A DNA stretch of 64,000 nt from Chitinophagaceae bacterium DXS (GTDB lineage: Bacteria; Bacteroidota; Bacteroidia; Chitinophagales; Chitinophagaceae). Below are positions 33,999 to 43,419 of the stretch, one piece after another. Position 1 is the first letter of the stretch, and every line of letters begins with the position of its first letter. A program made the position numbers and the translations under genes. The stretch is taken from the NCBI GenBank assembly GCA_030345135.1, contig CP128386.1:1819383-1883382 (forward strand), read 5' to 3'. Under the pieces are notes generated by a model. The model had not been told where the DNA came from. It did not search any database and worked only from the letters and a program-made list of their open reading frames with translations.

Positions 33999-35036
33999 TT
34001 ATCGTTCAGCATCTATTGCCAGCTTTAATGAAACTAAGAAATTACCGGGATTGTTTTGTACAACAAGTTCATGTTTTCCGGGATATAACAGTTCCAGTCT
34101 GCGTTTCACATTTTTCAACCCGATACCCTCACGGGATAACGGTTCCGGATGAATGTTATCAGCTGTATTTTCAATATTAAATAAGAGCGATGAATCATTT
34201 TTACCGATCGAGATATTTACTTCATTCTTTTTGTCGTTAAAAAAAGACAAATGCTTGAAAGCATTTTCAACAAACGGAATAAGTAGCAATGGCTCTATTG
34301 AAAAGCCTTTCACGGAAGGTGAACAATTAAAATTGATCTCGCAGCGTTCGCCTGTTCTCAGCCGCTGAAGATCAATGTAATTTTTTATGTAGTCCAGTTC
34401 TTTTTCAATGCTCGTTTTATGCCCGTTGCATTCATACAGCTGGTAGCGCAACATACCGGAGAACTTATGCAAAGCATCACGCGCTTCAGCATTCTCCTTA
34501 TTGATGAGAAAGTAAACGGCATTCAACGAATTAAATACAAAATGCGGATTGATCTGCGATTTTAAGAAGTTAAGCTCGGCTTCTGCGTTTTCTTTAGCCA
34601 TCTCTCCCATTCTTTTTTGCGCCTTCGCGTAATCCAGGATCAGCTTAAAGCCCGCACCTGTACTAACGAGCAACAAATGTGGAATGGTGTTATCATAAAA
34701 CAATCGCTTAAAGTTCCTGAACACATTGAATAATTCGGGATGATGTACCAGTTGCCCTTCAATGTACATTTTCAACCAGCTTGACCCGACAATAAACAAT
34801 AAAAAGATTATGCCAAACAAGACATATTTTTTTCTGTACAGGAGTTTCGGGATAAGCAGATAGTTGGTTACATACACCATAAAGGCCAGGTCCGTTACCT
34901 TAAGCAAAGTAATGTTGAATGCAAGCCTTTTGCTGCTATAGTCCTCATACCTGAAAAAATACCAGGCAGCAAAAAGCGCACACCAGAATAAAAGGTGATA
35001 AAGGATGTTGCGCTTTATGAGAGGTGCGTTCGACAT
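33999..35036 (-). CDS. LytS-like sensor histidine kinase
   Basis: A membrane histidine kinase of the His_kinase (PF06580) family. Four helices in the first 140 residues form a short sensor part with almost no periplasmic loops. The phosphoacceptor His lies in LKSQINPHFVFNSLNAVYF. N-box PFVENAFKH and G-box REGIGLKNVKRRLELLYPGKHEL are intact, so it should bind ATP. It is the first gene of a two-gene unit with the LytTR regulator. Its upstream side is the start of a duplicated segment (35057-35589). Confidence 0.92.
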   Translation of the reverse strand: MSNAPLIKRNILYHLLFWCALFAAWYFFRYEDYSSKRLAFNITLLKVTDLAFMVYVTNYLLIPKLLYRKKYVLFGIIFLLFIVGSSWLKMYIEGQLVHHPELFNVFRNFKRLFYDNTIPHLLLVSTGAGFKLILDYAKAQKRMGEMAKENAEAELNFLKSQINPHFVFNSLNAVYFLINKENAEARDALHKFSGMLRYQLYECNGHKTSIEKELDYIKNYIDLQRLRTGERCEINFNCSPSVKGFSIEPLLLIPFVENAFKHLSFFNDKKNEVNISIGKNDSSLLFNIENTADNIHPEPLSREGIGLKNVKRRLELLYPGKHELVVQNNPGNFLVSLKLAIDAER

Positions 35037-35056
35037 AGCTATTGGCTGTCAGCTCA

Positions 35057-35737
35057 GAGCTGGACAGCAATTGTAATTTAAGGTATTTATTGGAGAGAGG
35101 CGTGAGGTGGAAGGCGGAAGGCTTGAGGCATAAGGCGTCAGGTATCAGGTTTTAGCCGTTTTCGAATCACCTGATCTGATTTCTAAAAAGGGCATTTCAT
35201 ATTTCTCTATTACCAGGAATAGAAAACTCTGATTAAGACCTAACCAGTTCTACCTTTTAAATTTTTACTTTTGAATTTTGACTTCCTTACACCTCACACC
35301 TCACACCTGACACCTGAAACCTGAACCCTTTTTAGATTCCTGCCAACAACTGTCCATTCGGAATCAACTGCCCGGCGGCATAATACAACTGAAAGTGTGT
35401 GTTCTTTTTTTGTACTTCAAGAATATCCTTTACGGGAATACTCATAGAAGAAGTTGCAGAATTGGCGTTGCCGAATTTCCATTCTTTGATCACGTTGCCG
35501 CTTGCATCTTTTAAAATTAGCTGTGAGCTTTTAGCTATGAGCTATGAGCTGGACAGCAATTGTGATTTAAGATATTTATTGGAGAGAGGTATCAGGTGTC
35601 AGGTGTCAGGTATCAGGAATTAGGAATCAGGTTCCAGGTTACAGGTAAGCTTATTATCAGGCGACAGCTTTAGCTAAAAGCTGATAGCTGACAGCTGACA
35701 GCTCACCTGAAACCTGACACCTGATACCTGAAACCTC
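35057..35737. repeat. Tandem duplication carrying CCTGANA/AGCTATG heptamers and a gene fragment
   Basis: A segment GAGCTGGACAGCAATTGT to GGAGAGAGG occurs at 35057-35100 and again at 35546-35589. Each copy is followed by heptamer words (AGGTATC/AGGTGTC left; CCTGACA/CCTGAAA right; AGCTATG, AGCTGAC) and then by the 3' end of the 145-aa gene, at 35333-35516 and in the intact gene. This is a tandem duplication of roughly 400-490 bases with diverged repeat content. Confidence 0.85.
35333..35516 (-). pseudogene. Truncated duplicate of the 35738 gene (3' end only)
   Basis: About 184 bases match the last 61 codons of the intact gene, with roughly five mismatches by eye, and keep the reading frame and a TAA stop. 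There is no start codon or signal peptide. Amino-acid changes include Leu to Phe and Thr to Ile near the C-terminus. The high identity suggests a recent event. Confidence 0.85.
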
Positions 35738-36175
35738 TTAAATCCCTGCCAACAACTGTCCATTCGGAGTCAACTGCCCGGCGGCATAATACAACTGAAG
35801 GTGTGTGTTCTTTTTTTGTACTTCAAGAATATCCTTTACGGGAATACTCATAGAAGAAGTTGCAGAATTGGCGTTGCCGAATTTCCATTCTTTGATCACG
35901 TTACCGCTTGCATCTTTTAAAACAAGACTCCTGTCTTTGGCAAGCTCACCATGACAGTGCGTGTAGTAAACAACCAACATGTCGCCGCTCTTTGCTTCTT
36001 CCAGAGGAAGCGTAATGGTGCTTTGATTTGCAGCCTGGCTTACCAACAGCTTTCCGTTAAGATAGATCTTATAACTATCCAGGCCTGCGAGCGCTGTCGC
36101 ACAAAAAAATAGTACAGCCATTGCCATCAGCAGCAACGGTTTGTAAAATGATTGCTTTACAATAAAACGTTTCAT
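35738..36175 (-). CDS. Small secreted protein, unknown family
   Basis: A 145-aa protein with a signal peptide (about residues 1-30, ending ATALA). The mature part looks like a small beta-sandwich: SYKIYLNGKLLVSQAANQSTITLPLEEAKSGDMLVVYYTHCHGELAKDRSLVLKD, then GNVIKEWKFGN and SMSIPVKDIL. Function is unknown. It begins the minus-strand side ahead of the LytS/LytTR pair, which lies 700 bases downstream. The TAA stop is followed at once by GAGGTTTCAGG repeats, and its 3' end is duplicated at 35333-35516. Confidence 0.7.
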   Translation of the reverse strand: MKRFIVKQSFYKPLLLMAMAVLFFCATALAGLDSYKIYLNGKLLVSQAANQSTITLPLEEAKSGDMLVVYYTHCHGELAKDRSLVLKDASGNVIKEWKFGNANSATSSMSIPVKDILEVQKKNTHLQLYYAAGQLTPNGQLLAGI

Positions 36176-36396
36176 ACAATAGTTTTTTTAGTGATAGATA
36201 AAAGTTTGTTTGTAACAGCAAAACAAGAAAAACTAACAGGGCTGATAAATTTTGTTTGATGATCTGAATGAAAGACTTGATAAGATGTAACAAAATGCGG
36301 CAGGCAACGTTATAAGGAGGCATGCCCCGGAAACAGGGATATTAAAATTTGTTGAATCGACAAAAAAAATGCTTTTTTGTAAAAAATCCGCACAAA

Positions 36397-36672
36397 ATGG
36401 ATACAAAGAAGGCTGAGAAAATTTCAAAAGCACTGGCAGATACTACCAGGCTTACTATTTTAAAAGAAATTAAGAAAAGTAAAGACTGCCTTTATTGTGT
36501 GGATCTGAATGAAACCCTTAACCTGGCGCAACCTTCTATTTGTCATCATGTTAAACAACTGGTAGATACGGAATTGATCTTTTCTGAGAAAAATGGTCGC
36601 AACGTACGCTACTCCCTTAACAACAAAATGCTGGATGAATATATCTCGTTTATAGAGGGCCTTAAAATATAA
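36397..36672 (+). CDS. ArsR/SmtB family regulator
   Basis: A 91-aa winged-helix repressor: KISKALADTTRLTILKEIKKS, then LNLAQPSICHHVKQLVDTELIFSEKNGRNVRYSLN (recognition helix and wing). DCLYCVDL places Cys31 and Cys34 near the ArsR metal site in the alpha-3 helix, and Cys49-His50-His51 lie in the recognition helix, so metal or thiol sensing is possible. ATG 36397 is the normal family start; the longer frame to 36349 is unlikely. The next gene, 226 bases downstream on the same strand, starts an RND efflux operon, its likely target. Confidence 0.88.
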   Translation: MDTKKAEKISKALADTTRLTILKEIKKSKDCLYCVDLNETLNLAQPSICHHVKQLVDTELIFSEKNGRNVRYSLNNKMLDEYISFIEGLKI

Positions 36673-36898
36673 GGCAATTTTTTTTAAAAAAATACATTGA
36701 AATATTTAAATGTTTCTATAGCTTTGTTTTCCCAATCGATAAAAAGGCGTTGACTCAGGCAAAAAAATAAAACGACTAACTAACAGGCAACAGCAATTAA
36801 CTCCCGACAAAGTTTTGATTTGAATTTCTATTTTTTGTTTTTGCAATCGCTAATTTATCGAAAAATTTAAATAAATCAATAAATAAAACGCCAGACTA

Positions 36899-37975
36899 AT
36901 GAGTAACCATTCATTACAGACACGATTCATCACGCTCTTTTATATTCCGGCCTTGCTACTATTGCTTACAGGATGCGTAGTAAAAGGAAAAGAGCCAGAA
37001 AGGAAGGCTGTAGCAGCTATTCCGCAAGCCACACCGGTAGATGGCAACATTGTGCAGCCCTCTGTTTTAAAACAGCAAATGGAAGTAACCGGCACCCTGG
37101 TAGCCAATCAACAGGTTGATATAGTAAGTGAGTTAACGCGTAAGATCGTTCGCGTTAACGTCAAGGAAGGCTCCGTTGTAACCAAAGGCGAATTACTTTT
37201 TCAACTGGACGATGCCGATCTTAAAGCGCAACTGGAAAAACTTCGTCAGCAGGAAAAACTGGCTGTATTGAACGAAGAAAGGCTGCACGACCTGATTAAA
37301 CATGAAGCAGTTGTTCAGCAGGATTACGACCAGGCATTTACCAATCTGAAAGTATTGCAGGCACAAATAAGCGAACTGCAGGTGATGATCAGCAAAACAC
37401 TTATCAGGGCTCCTTTTGACGGGCAAATAGGTATTATTAAAGTTTATCCCGGGGCCATTGTATCGACCAATACGGTGCTCACCAACATACAGGATAACAG
37501 CGTTGTAAAAGTTGAATTTAATGTACCGGAAAAATATACATCCATCATAACTCCGGGCAGTGAACAGACTTTCACAGTTGCTTCTGATAGCAGGCAATAC
37601 AAGGCTGCTGTTATAGCCAGAGAATCAAAACTGGATCAAAACACACGTACACTGCTTGTAAGAGCTGTTGCGCAAAATCCGGGCAGGGTTCTGTTACCAG
37701 GACAAAGCGCAAGGTTAAATCTGTCGCTGCATTCTTCATCAAATGCTTTACTGGTTTCATCACAGGCATTAATGCCATCCAGCCAGGGGTATAATGTATT
37801 TGTTTCCAGAAACAACAAAGCAGAGTTGGCAGCAGTAGAGATTGGTGAACGCAATCCTTATTCAGTAGAAATTGTAAAAGGCTTACAGGCAGGAGATACT
37901 GTTGTTACGAGCAATCTGCTGAGATTGTCTCCAGGCTCAGATGTAAGATTTGTAACGATAAAAAGTCAAAAGTAA
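36899..37975 (+). CDS. RND efflux periplasmic adaptor (MFP) lipoprotein
   Basis: The HlyD/AcrA-type adaptor that links the RND pump at 38161 to the TolC protein at 41311. A lipoprotein signal ends in LLLTGC (Cys about residue 26). The biotinyl-lipoyl half-motifs flank a helical hairpin (KLRQQEKLAVLNEERLHDLIKHEAVVQQDYDQAFTNLKVLQAQI), followed by IRAPFDGQIGIIKVYPGAIV and beta-barrel and membrane-proximal domains. The final residues KSQK and the stop are encoded by the AAAGTCAAAAGTAAAA repeat, so the C-terminus may have been rewritten by it. Confidence 0.92.
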   Translation: MSNHSLQTRFITLFYIPALLLLLTGCVVKGKEPERKAVAAIPQATPVDGNIVQPSVLKQQMEVTGTLVANQQVDIVSELTRKIVRVNVKEGSVVTKGELLFQLDDADLKAQLEKLRQQEKLAVLNEERLHDLIKHEAVVQQDYDQAFTNLKVLQAQISELQVMISKTLIRAPFDGQIGIIKVYPGAIVSTNTVLTNIQDNSVVKVEFNVPEKYTSIITPGSEQTFTVASDSRQYKAAVIARESKLDQNTRTLLVRAVAQNPGRVLLPGQSARLNLSLHSSSNALLVSSQALMPSSQGYNVFVSRNNKAELAAVEIGERNPYSVEIVKGLQAGDTVVTSNLLRLSPGSDVRFVTIKSQK

Positions 37976-38130
37976 AATGCAAAGTCAAAAGTAAAAATTC
38001 AAAAGTAAAAACTTAAGGTCAGTCATCACTCTTATATGCAGGCACCGAAAATTTAGAAAAGATTACACGTAGTAATCACGGACCGCATCGCATCGATTTT
38101 TTGACTTTTGAATTTTGACTTTTTGCTTCT
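37966..38130. repeat. AAAAGTC / TTTTGAC facing heptamer arms inside the efflux operon
   Basis: The left arm (about 37962-38012) is AAAGTCA, AAAGTAA, AAATTCA at period 7 and includes the adaptor stop. The right arm (38098-38126) is TTTTGAC, TTTTGAA, TTTTGAC. They pair over an 85-base loop between two genes that must be co-expressed. Confidence 0.88.
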
Positions 38131-38160
38131 CTCCTCTTCCAGTAATTAACAAACATATTT

Positions 38161-41100
38161 ATGAGTGCTATTTCACAAGTAAGCATATCCCGGCCGGTAT
38201 TGGCGGGGGTAATGTCAGTCCTTTTGATTTTATTTGGCATCGTCGGCTACACTTATTTAGGAACAAGAGAATACCCGGTAACGGACTCTCCTATTGTTAC
38301 CGTAACGACAGTGTATCCTGGCGCCAGCGCAGATATCATCGCTTCCCAGGTAACCAAACCATTAGAGGAAGCTATTGCCGAAGCAAACGGCATACGCGCA
38401 CTGAGTTCAGTGTCGCGCGAACAGGTGAGTATTATCACTGTTGAGTTTAATCTGAATGCAGATCTTGAAGCTGCAGCCAACGATGTGAGAGATAAAGTTT
38501 CCAAATCGCGGCAACAGCTTCCTTCGGATATTGAACCAACTATTGTTGAAAAAGCCGGCCCCGCTGATTTCCTCGTTTTTCTTACGGTACAAAGTGATAC
38601 CAAGAGCCTGGAAGACATCACAGACTTCGTAAACATCAACATAAAAGAAAGACTGCAATCTATACCGGGCGTGCGTTTGGTAGATTCATATGCCGGTCGC
38701 AAGCGGGCTATGCGTTTGAGAATGGACCCGGTTAAACTTGCAGCTTATAATCTTACGCCGACAGACATACAGAACGCATTGCAGCGCGAAAACGTAGACC
38801 TTCCCAGCGGGCGCATTGAGGGGGAGAGTACAGAAGTCACTTTAAGAACACAGGGAAGGTTGGTAACGGAAGATGACTTCAACAACATGATCGTTAGCGA
38901 AAAAGACGGTGCCATTGTACGTTTTAAAGATGTAGGCACGGCTATCATGTCTTCACAAAATGAACGCACCGCGATGATCGTTGCTGAAGGCCAGACAGCC
39001 CGCTACGGCGTGGGAACAGGCGTGCAACCGCAACGTGGTGCCAACTCGCTCGCTATTGTTGACGAGTTTAAAAAACGCTTTGCAGATATTGTAAAAACTG
39101 CACCAAAGGATTACATTATTTCACTCGGTAAAGATTTCACCGTACCTGTACGAAATTCTTTATCAGAAGTAGAAGAAACACTGTTACTAGCTTTTGGCCT
39201 GGTTGCGTTGATCATCTTTATATTCCTCCGCGACTGGCGAAGCACGATCATTCCGCTGGTGGCCATCCCGGTATCCATCATCTCGGCCTTCTTCATTATG
39301 TATATCTGTAACTTTTCCATCAACGTACTAACGTTACTCGGGTTAGTGCTGGCAATCGGCTTGGTGGTGGATGACGCCATTGTGGTGCTGGAAAATATCT
39401 ATGCAAAAGTGGAACAGGGCATGACACCTTTGCAGGCCGCTCGAAAGGGTTCAAATGAAATATACTTTGCAGTTATCTCAACCACGGTTACACTGGCCGC
39501 TGTATTTCTACCCATTCTATTCCTGGGAGGGATTACAGGACGATTGTTCAAGGAGTTTGCAATTGTTGTATCAGGCTCTGTGCTTATCTCCGCATTCGTG
39601 GCTTTAACGCTCTCCCCCATGATGAGCGCCTATCTTTTAAAAGCCGGCGCATCACACGGATGGTTGTATAAAAAGACAGAACCATTTTTTGTGAAACTGA
39701 ATAATGGTTATGCAAAATCATTGCGTTTCTTCTTCAAAGCAAGATGGGCCGCGTTTATCATTTTGATATTGTCTTTTGGCATTGCTTATCTGCTTGCTCC
39801 AAAACTTCCTTCAGAGCTGGCGCCGCTTGAGGACAGATCGATGGTTGGTCTCGCAGTGATAGCGCCTGAAGGCACTTCTTATGAAAGCATGGAAGCGACG
39901 ATGAAAGAGATCAGTAACTATGTTGCAGACTCAATACCGGATCTAAACGAAAACCGTACGTATGCAGCCGTTGCTGCTTCTTCCGGAACATTGGTTCAAC
40001 CTGTTAACGGTGGCTTTCAGTGGATTTTTCTGAAAGATCCAAAAGAAAGAAAAAGCGGCATGACTCAGGCGCAGGTCTTTCAAAAACTGGTACAGGCATC
40101 GCAACGGTTCAGGAATGTGATGTGTATACCGATTCAAATTCCAACCATCGGCGGATTCTCCAGCTCGCAACCATTACAGTATGTTGTACAAGCTCCAGAT
40201 CTGAAAAGCCTGGTTGACATTATGCCCAAATTAATGGGCGAAGTTTACCAGAGTAAAAAGCTCAGCTTCCAGGATCCTGACTTTAAAATCAACCGACCGG
40301 AAATAGGCATCAATATTGATCGTCAGCGCGCAGCACAATTAGGAATTTCAACACAGGAAATTGGCCGCACATTACAGCTTGCATTAAGTGGACGCCGTTA
40401 TGGTTATTTTATTTATAACGACAGGCAGTATGAAGTGATCGGTCAGTTGGAAAGAAAAGAGCGTTCAGCTCCTGCTGATCTTAGCTCTCTGTTTCTTAAA
40501 TCAGGAAGCGGCGAGATGGTTTCTTTGGACAACCTGGTAAGCAGAAAAGAAAGTGTGAGTCCCCCTGCTATTTATCGTTACAATCAATCATACAGTGCAA
40601 CCATCTCAGCCACTCCAGCTGCAGGCGTGAGTCTCGGTGAAGCAATCAAAGAAATGAACGGCATCGCAGGTAAAGTGTTGCCAAAGAGTTTCAGAACTGA
40701 TCTTGCCGGTCAGAGCCGTGACTTTTCCGAAAGCAGTTCCAGCCTTGTGTTTGCATTCATTTTTGCCATCATCCTGATTTACCTGGTTTTAGCGGCTCAG
40801 TTTGAAAGTCTTATAGATCCGTTCATCATTCTGTTGACTGTACCAATGGCTATCACCGGAGCGTTACTGAGCCTATGGGTTACAAATCAATCGATCAATA
40901 TTTTCAGTGAGATAGGCATGATCATGCTGATCGGTTTGATTACGAAGAATGGGATCCTTATTGTGGAGTTCGCCAACCAACGTAAAGAAGAAGGTATGAG
41001 TGTTAAAGACGCTGTATTGGCTGCTGCAATATCAAGGTTCAGGCCGATCCTGATGACTACACTTGCAATGATCTTCGGTACACTTCCTATCGCACTTTCA

Positions 41101-41298
41101 TTAGGAACTTCTTCAGGCAGCAGAACATCATTGGGAATTGTGGTTGTAGGTGGGCTGTTGTTTGCGGGTATCTTAACACTATACGTAATTCCGGCAGTAT
41201 ATGCCTATTTCTCACGTCCTCATAAAAAGAAAGCGATTGAGGAACCTGCTGTCACTTTTACAACTGAAGCAGAACATGCACCCCTTATTCATTCATAA
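38161..41298 (+). CDS. RND efflux permease, HAE1 (AcrB-like) type
   Basis: The inner-membrane proton-driven pump of a tripartite drug exporter. At 1045 aa with two large periplasmic loops it has the AcrB layout. TM4 shows LVLAIGLVVDDAIVVLENI with both relay Asp residues (404, 405). GITGRLFKEFAIVV and the TM10-11 segment GLITKNGILIVEFANQ are conserved. It follows the adaptor gene by 185 bases and the TolC gene follows after 12. Substrates cannot be told from sequence; an ArsR regulator upstream hints at induction by metal or thiol-active compounds. Confidence 0.95.
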   Translation: MSAISQVSISRPVLAGVMSVLLILFGIVGYTYLGTREYPVTDSPIVTVTTVYPGASADIIASQVTKPLEEAIAEANGIRALSSVSREQVSIITVEFNLNADLEAAANDVRDKVSKSRQQLPSDIEPTIVEKAGPADFLVFLTVQSDTKSLEDITDFVNINIKERLQSIPGVRLVDSYAGRKRAMRLRMDPVKLAAYNLTPTDIQNALQRENVDLPSGRIEGESTEVTLRTQGRLVTEDDFNNMIVSEKDGAIVRFKDVGTAIMSSQNERTAMIVAEGQTARYGVGTGVQPQRGANSLAIVDEFKKRFADIVKTAPKDYIISLGKDFTVPVRNSLSEVEETLLLAFGLVALIIFIFLRDWRSTIIPLVAIPVSIISAFFIMYICNFSINVLTLLGLVLAIGLVVDDAIVVLENIYAKVEQGMTPLQAARKGSNEIYFAVISTTVTLAAVFLPILFLGGITGRLFKEFAIVVSGSVLISAFVALTLSPMMSAYLLKAGASHGWLYKKTEPFFVKLNNGYAKSLRFFFKARWAAFIILILSFGIAYLLAPKLPSELAPLEDRSMVGLAVIAPEGTSYESMEATMKEISNYVADSIPDLNENRTYAAVAASSGTLVQPVNGGFQWIFLKDPKERKSGMTQAQVFQKLVQASQRFRNVMCIPIQIPTIGGFSSSQPLQYVVQAPDLKSLVDIMPKLMGEVYQSKKLSFQDPDFKINRPEIGINIDRQRAAQLGISTQEIGRTLQLALSGRRYGYFIYNDRQYEVIGQLERKERSAPADLSSLFLKSGSGEMVSLDNLVSRKESVSPPAIYRYNQSYSATISATPAAGVSLGEAIKEMNGIAGKVLPKSFRTDLAGQSRDFSESSSSLVFAFIFAIILIYLVLAAQFESLIDPFIILLTVPMAITGALLSLWVTNQSINIFSEIGMIMLIGLITKNGILIVEFANQRKEEGMSVKDAVLAAAISRFRPILMTTLAMIFGTLPIALSLGTSSGSRTSLGIVVVGGLLFAGILTLYVIPAVYAYFSRPHKKKAIEEPAVTFTTEAEHAPLIHS

Positions 41299-41310
41299 AA
41301 AGATATTATC

Positions 41311-42672
41311 ATGACTCAGTACAGCCATAAATATTTTATCTATACGCTCATCGGCTTTGTGTTGCTGTGCCTTGTTTCGTACCTGGCGCAGGCGCAGGAG
41401 CCAGCATCAGTCATGCGATTAAAGCTGCAGGACGCTGTCGCATTGGCAATCCGCAATAATCGCGACGTTAAAGTGTCCGCACTTTCTATTGAAAGATCGC
41501 AGCAGCAAACGCGTATCGCACGCAGCCTTTATTTGCCAACCATTAGCGCGAATGCACAAGTGGCGCATTATTTTTCACAACCCGTATTTTTCGGATTTGG
41601 ACAGGAAGAATCTGATGGCAAAATTCCATATGGAAGATTTGGAGGCAACGATCAGGCATTTGCTGCTCTGAACGTTATTCAGCCTTTGTACGCGCCAACT
41701 GCGAGGGCTGAAAATGTTCGATCTAAATTATTGGAACAGGAAAGCAAACTGGCGCTGAGCAACAAAGAAACTGAGATAGCAGCATATGTAAAACTGCTCT
41801 ATCTGCAAATACTCGTGTTGAACGAACGCATTCACCTGCAAAAAGAAAGTCTTGGGCGAAATATGAAAGCTCTGCAGGATGCCAAATCCTTACTTGCACA
41901 GGGACGTGCATTAAGGGTAGATACGTTAAGAGCATATACCTCGGTGAAAAATCTTGAACCAGAATTATTGCAGCTTTCCAATGCCATAGCTGTGAACAAA
42001 CTTCAGCTTCGCACACAGATAGGAATAGATTCACTGGAAGATTTTGTACTGACAGATTCGTTGATCCTACCGGATGCAGATCAAAGCATTCCTTCAGAGG
42101 AAGAAGTATTTAATGAAGCCAAAAGCAAAAGAGGCGATATACAGGCGATTGCTTTGCAACCAGGCATAAAAGAACAGGAAATAACACTGGCAAAGGCGGG
42201 AAAAAGGCCGGCTGTTTCACTTGCAGGCCAATACATGATACAAACACAGGCATCGCAAATGAATTACTTTAACGCTTACTATCCTTCAACAACATTTATA
42301 GGTGCGCAGGTAAATGTTCCGATTTTCAGTGGAAATAGTAATAATGCCAGAATTCAGCAGGCTTCCATAGCACAAAAGCAGGCGGTTATACAAACAGAAA
42401 ATGCATACCTACAATTGCGTACCGAGGTAAAACAGGTGGTATCGGGCTTAAATGAAACCATCGCACGATTACAAACGCGGACAACAGTGAAAGAAACCGC
42501 TCAGATGAGCTATGATATTACCCAGTACCGCTATGCAAAAGGTGTGGCATCCCGCCTTGAACTAACGGACGCCGAATTGGCGCTAACCACGGCACAATCA
42601 AACTACCTGGAAGCAGTGTATGACTATTTATCCGCAAGAATATCGCTGGCCAGAACAACTGGAAGACAGTGA
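41311..42672 (+). CDS. TolC-family outer-membrane efflux protein
   Basis: The outer-membrane channel of the operon. After a signal peptide (about residues 1-28, YLAQAQ) come the duplicated TolC helical repeats: LQDAVALAIRNNRDVKVSALSIERSQQQTRIARSLYLPTISA, and later ITLAKAGKRPAVSLAGQYMIQ with PIFSGNSNNARIQQASIAQKQA. The length of 453 aa is normal. Eight bases after TGA come GTACGAT heptamers, and a classical terminator lies 150 bases downstream. Confidence 0.93.
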   Translation: MTQYSHKYFIYTLIGFVLLCLVSYLAQAQEPASVMRLKLQDAVALAIRNNRDVKVSALSIERSQQQTRIARSLYLPTISANAQVAHYFSQPVFFGFGQEESDGKIPYGRFGGNDQAFAALNVIQPLYAPTARAENVRSKLLEQESKLALSNKETEIAAYVKLLYLQILVLNERIHLQKESLGRNMKALQDAKSLLAQGRALRVDTLRAYTSVKNLEPELLQLSNAIAVNKLQLRTQIGIDSLEDFVLTDSLILPDADQSIPSEEEVFNEAKSKRGDIQAIALQPGIKEQEITLAKAGKRPAVSLAGQYMIQTQASQMNYFNAYYPSTTFIGAQVNVPIFSGNSNNARIQQASIAQKQAVIQTENAYLQLRTEVKQVVSGLNETIARLQTRTTVKETAQMSYDITQYRYAKGVASRLELTDAELALTTAQSNYLEAVYDYLSARISLARTTGRQ

Positions 42673-43003
42673 GAAGTAAATGTACGATGTACGATGTGGG
42701 ATGTACTATGTACGATGTGGTTAATCCTGATTAATGTGCAGGTACCTTAACATCGCAGAGAACGGCATTATAAAAATAGCTAATACAGATGGCGTTTGGT
42801 TTATGTTTCCTTGACGACAAGGCCCGGTTAATAGCCGGGCTTTTTTGATATGAGCCGGGTGATGGGAGCATTTGCCGTTGCGGCACCGCTACGCTGCGTT
42901 CTCTGCGAGAAACCAGTGCGCCTTTCCTAACCCACAGCAACCATTCATGTATTTTGCATTACCTAATACCTGACATAACACTATATTGCTGAAAAAATTG
43001 AAA
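42673..43003. other. 331-base spacer: GTACGAT heptamers, then a terminator
   Basis: 42682-42719 holds GTACGAT, GTGGGAT and GTACTAT words (period 7) without a clear facing arm. The terminator at 42822-42846 follows. The rest (42847-43003) shows nothing definite. Confidence 0.7.
42822..42846 (+). terminator. Rho-independent terminator of the efflux operon
   Basis: GCCCGG (42822-42827), seven-base loop TTAATAG, CCGGGC (42835-42840) and six T residues: a textbook intrinsic terminator. Confidence 0.9.
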
Positions 43004-43384
43004 ATGAAAAAGTTATTCATGTCACTGATGCTTGGGCTGGCGACTGCTTTTTTACTATCCTCCTGCCGCCATTCTAATCATAATATCAAAATATCAGTAA
43101 AAAATAATGAAGATCTGTACCAATTCTCAGCGTCTTATAACGATAAAAAAACAGGCAAAATAGAAAACCTGATCAATGAGAAAATTGCTCCGACAAGGCT
43201 GGAGTGGTCAGGAGATGACGATATTGATGTGACGACCGTTCTTGAAGACAAAACAAAATTTCACCTTGAGTCTTCGCCAGGCGAACTCAGGATCAGGCTT
43301 GACAAAACAGAAAACAGCCGCGACTCTTATCTTAAGATAAAAGAGATGTGCGAGGAAATAAAAGACATTATTGCAACCAACTAA
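43004..43384 (+). CDS. Small lipoprotein, unknown function
   Basis: From ATG 43004 (126 aa) the protein has a lipoprotein signal MKKLFMSLMLGLATAFLLSS followed by Cys, with an LSSC lipobox. The mature part is charged and beta-rich: NIKISVKNNEDLYQFSASYNDKKTGKIENLIN, then an acidic WSGDDDIDVTTVLEDKTKFHLES, ending with a helix LKIKEMCEEIKDIIATN. The pattern suggests a periplasmic-facing small protein, but I do not recognise a family. The TTG at 42986 is a less likely start. Confidence 0.7.
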   Translation: MKKLFMSLMLGLATAFLLSSCRHSNHNIKISVKNNEDLYQFSASYNDKKTGKIENLINEKIAPTRLEWSGDDDIDVTTVLEDKTKFHLESSPGELRIRLDKTENSRDSYLKIKEMCEEIKDIIATN

Positions 43385-43419
43385 TTGGATGTAACATATC
43401 ATTAATACTAACTTCACTT

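Noticed and set aside
38253-38702. 149-codon minus-strand frame
   Set aside because: Antisense shadow of the RND permease gene.
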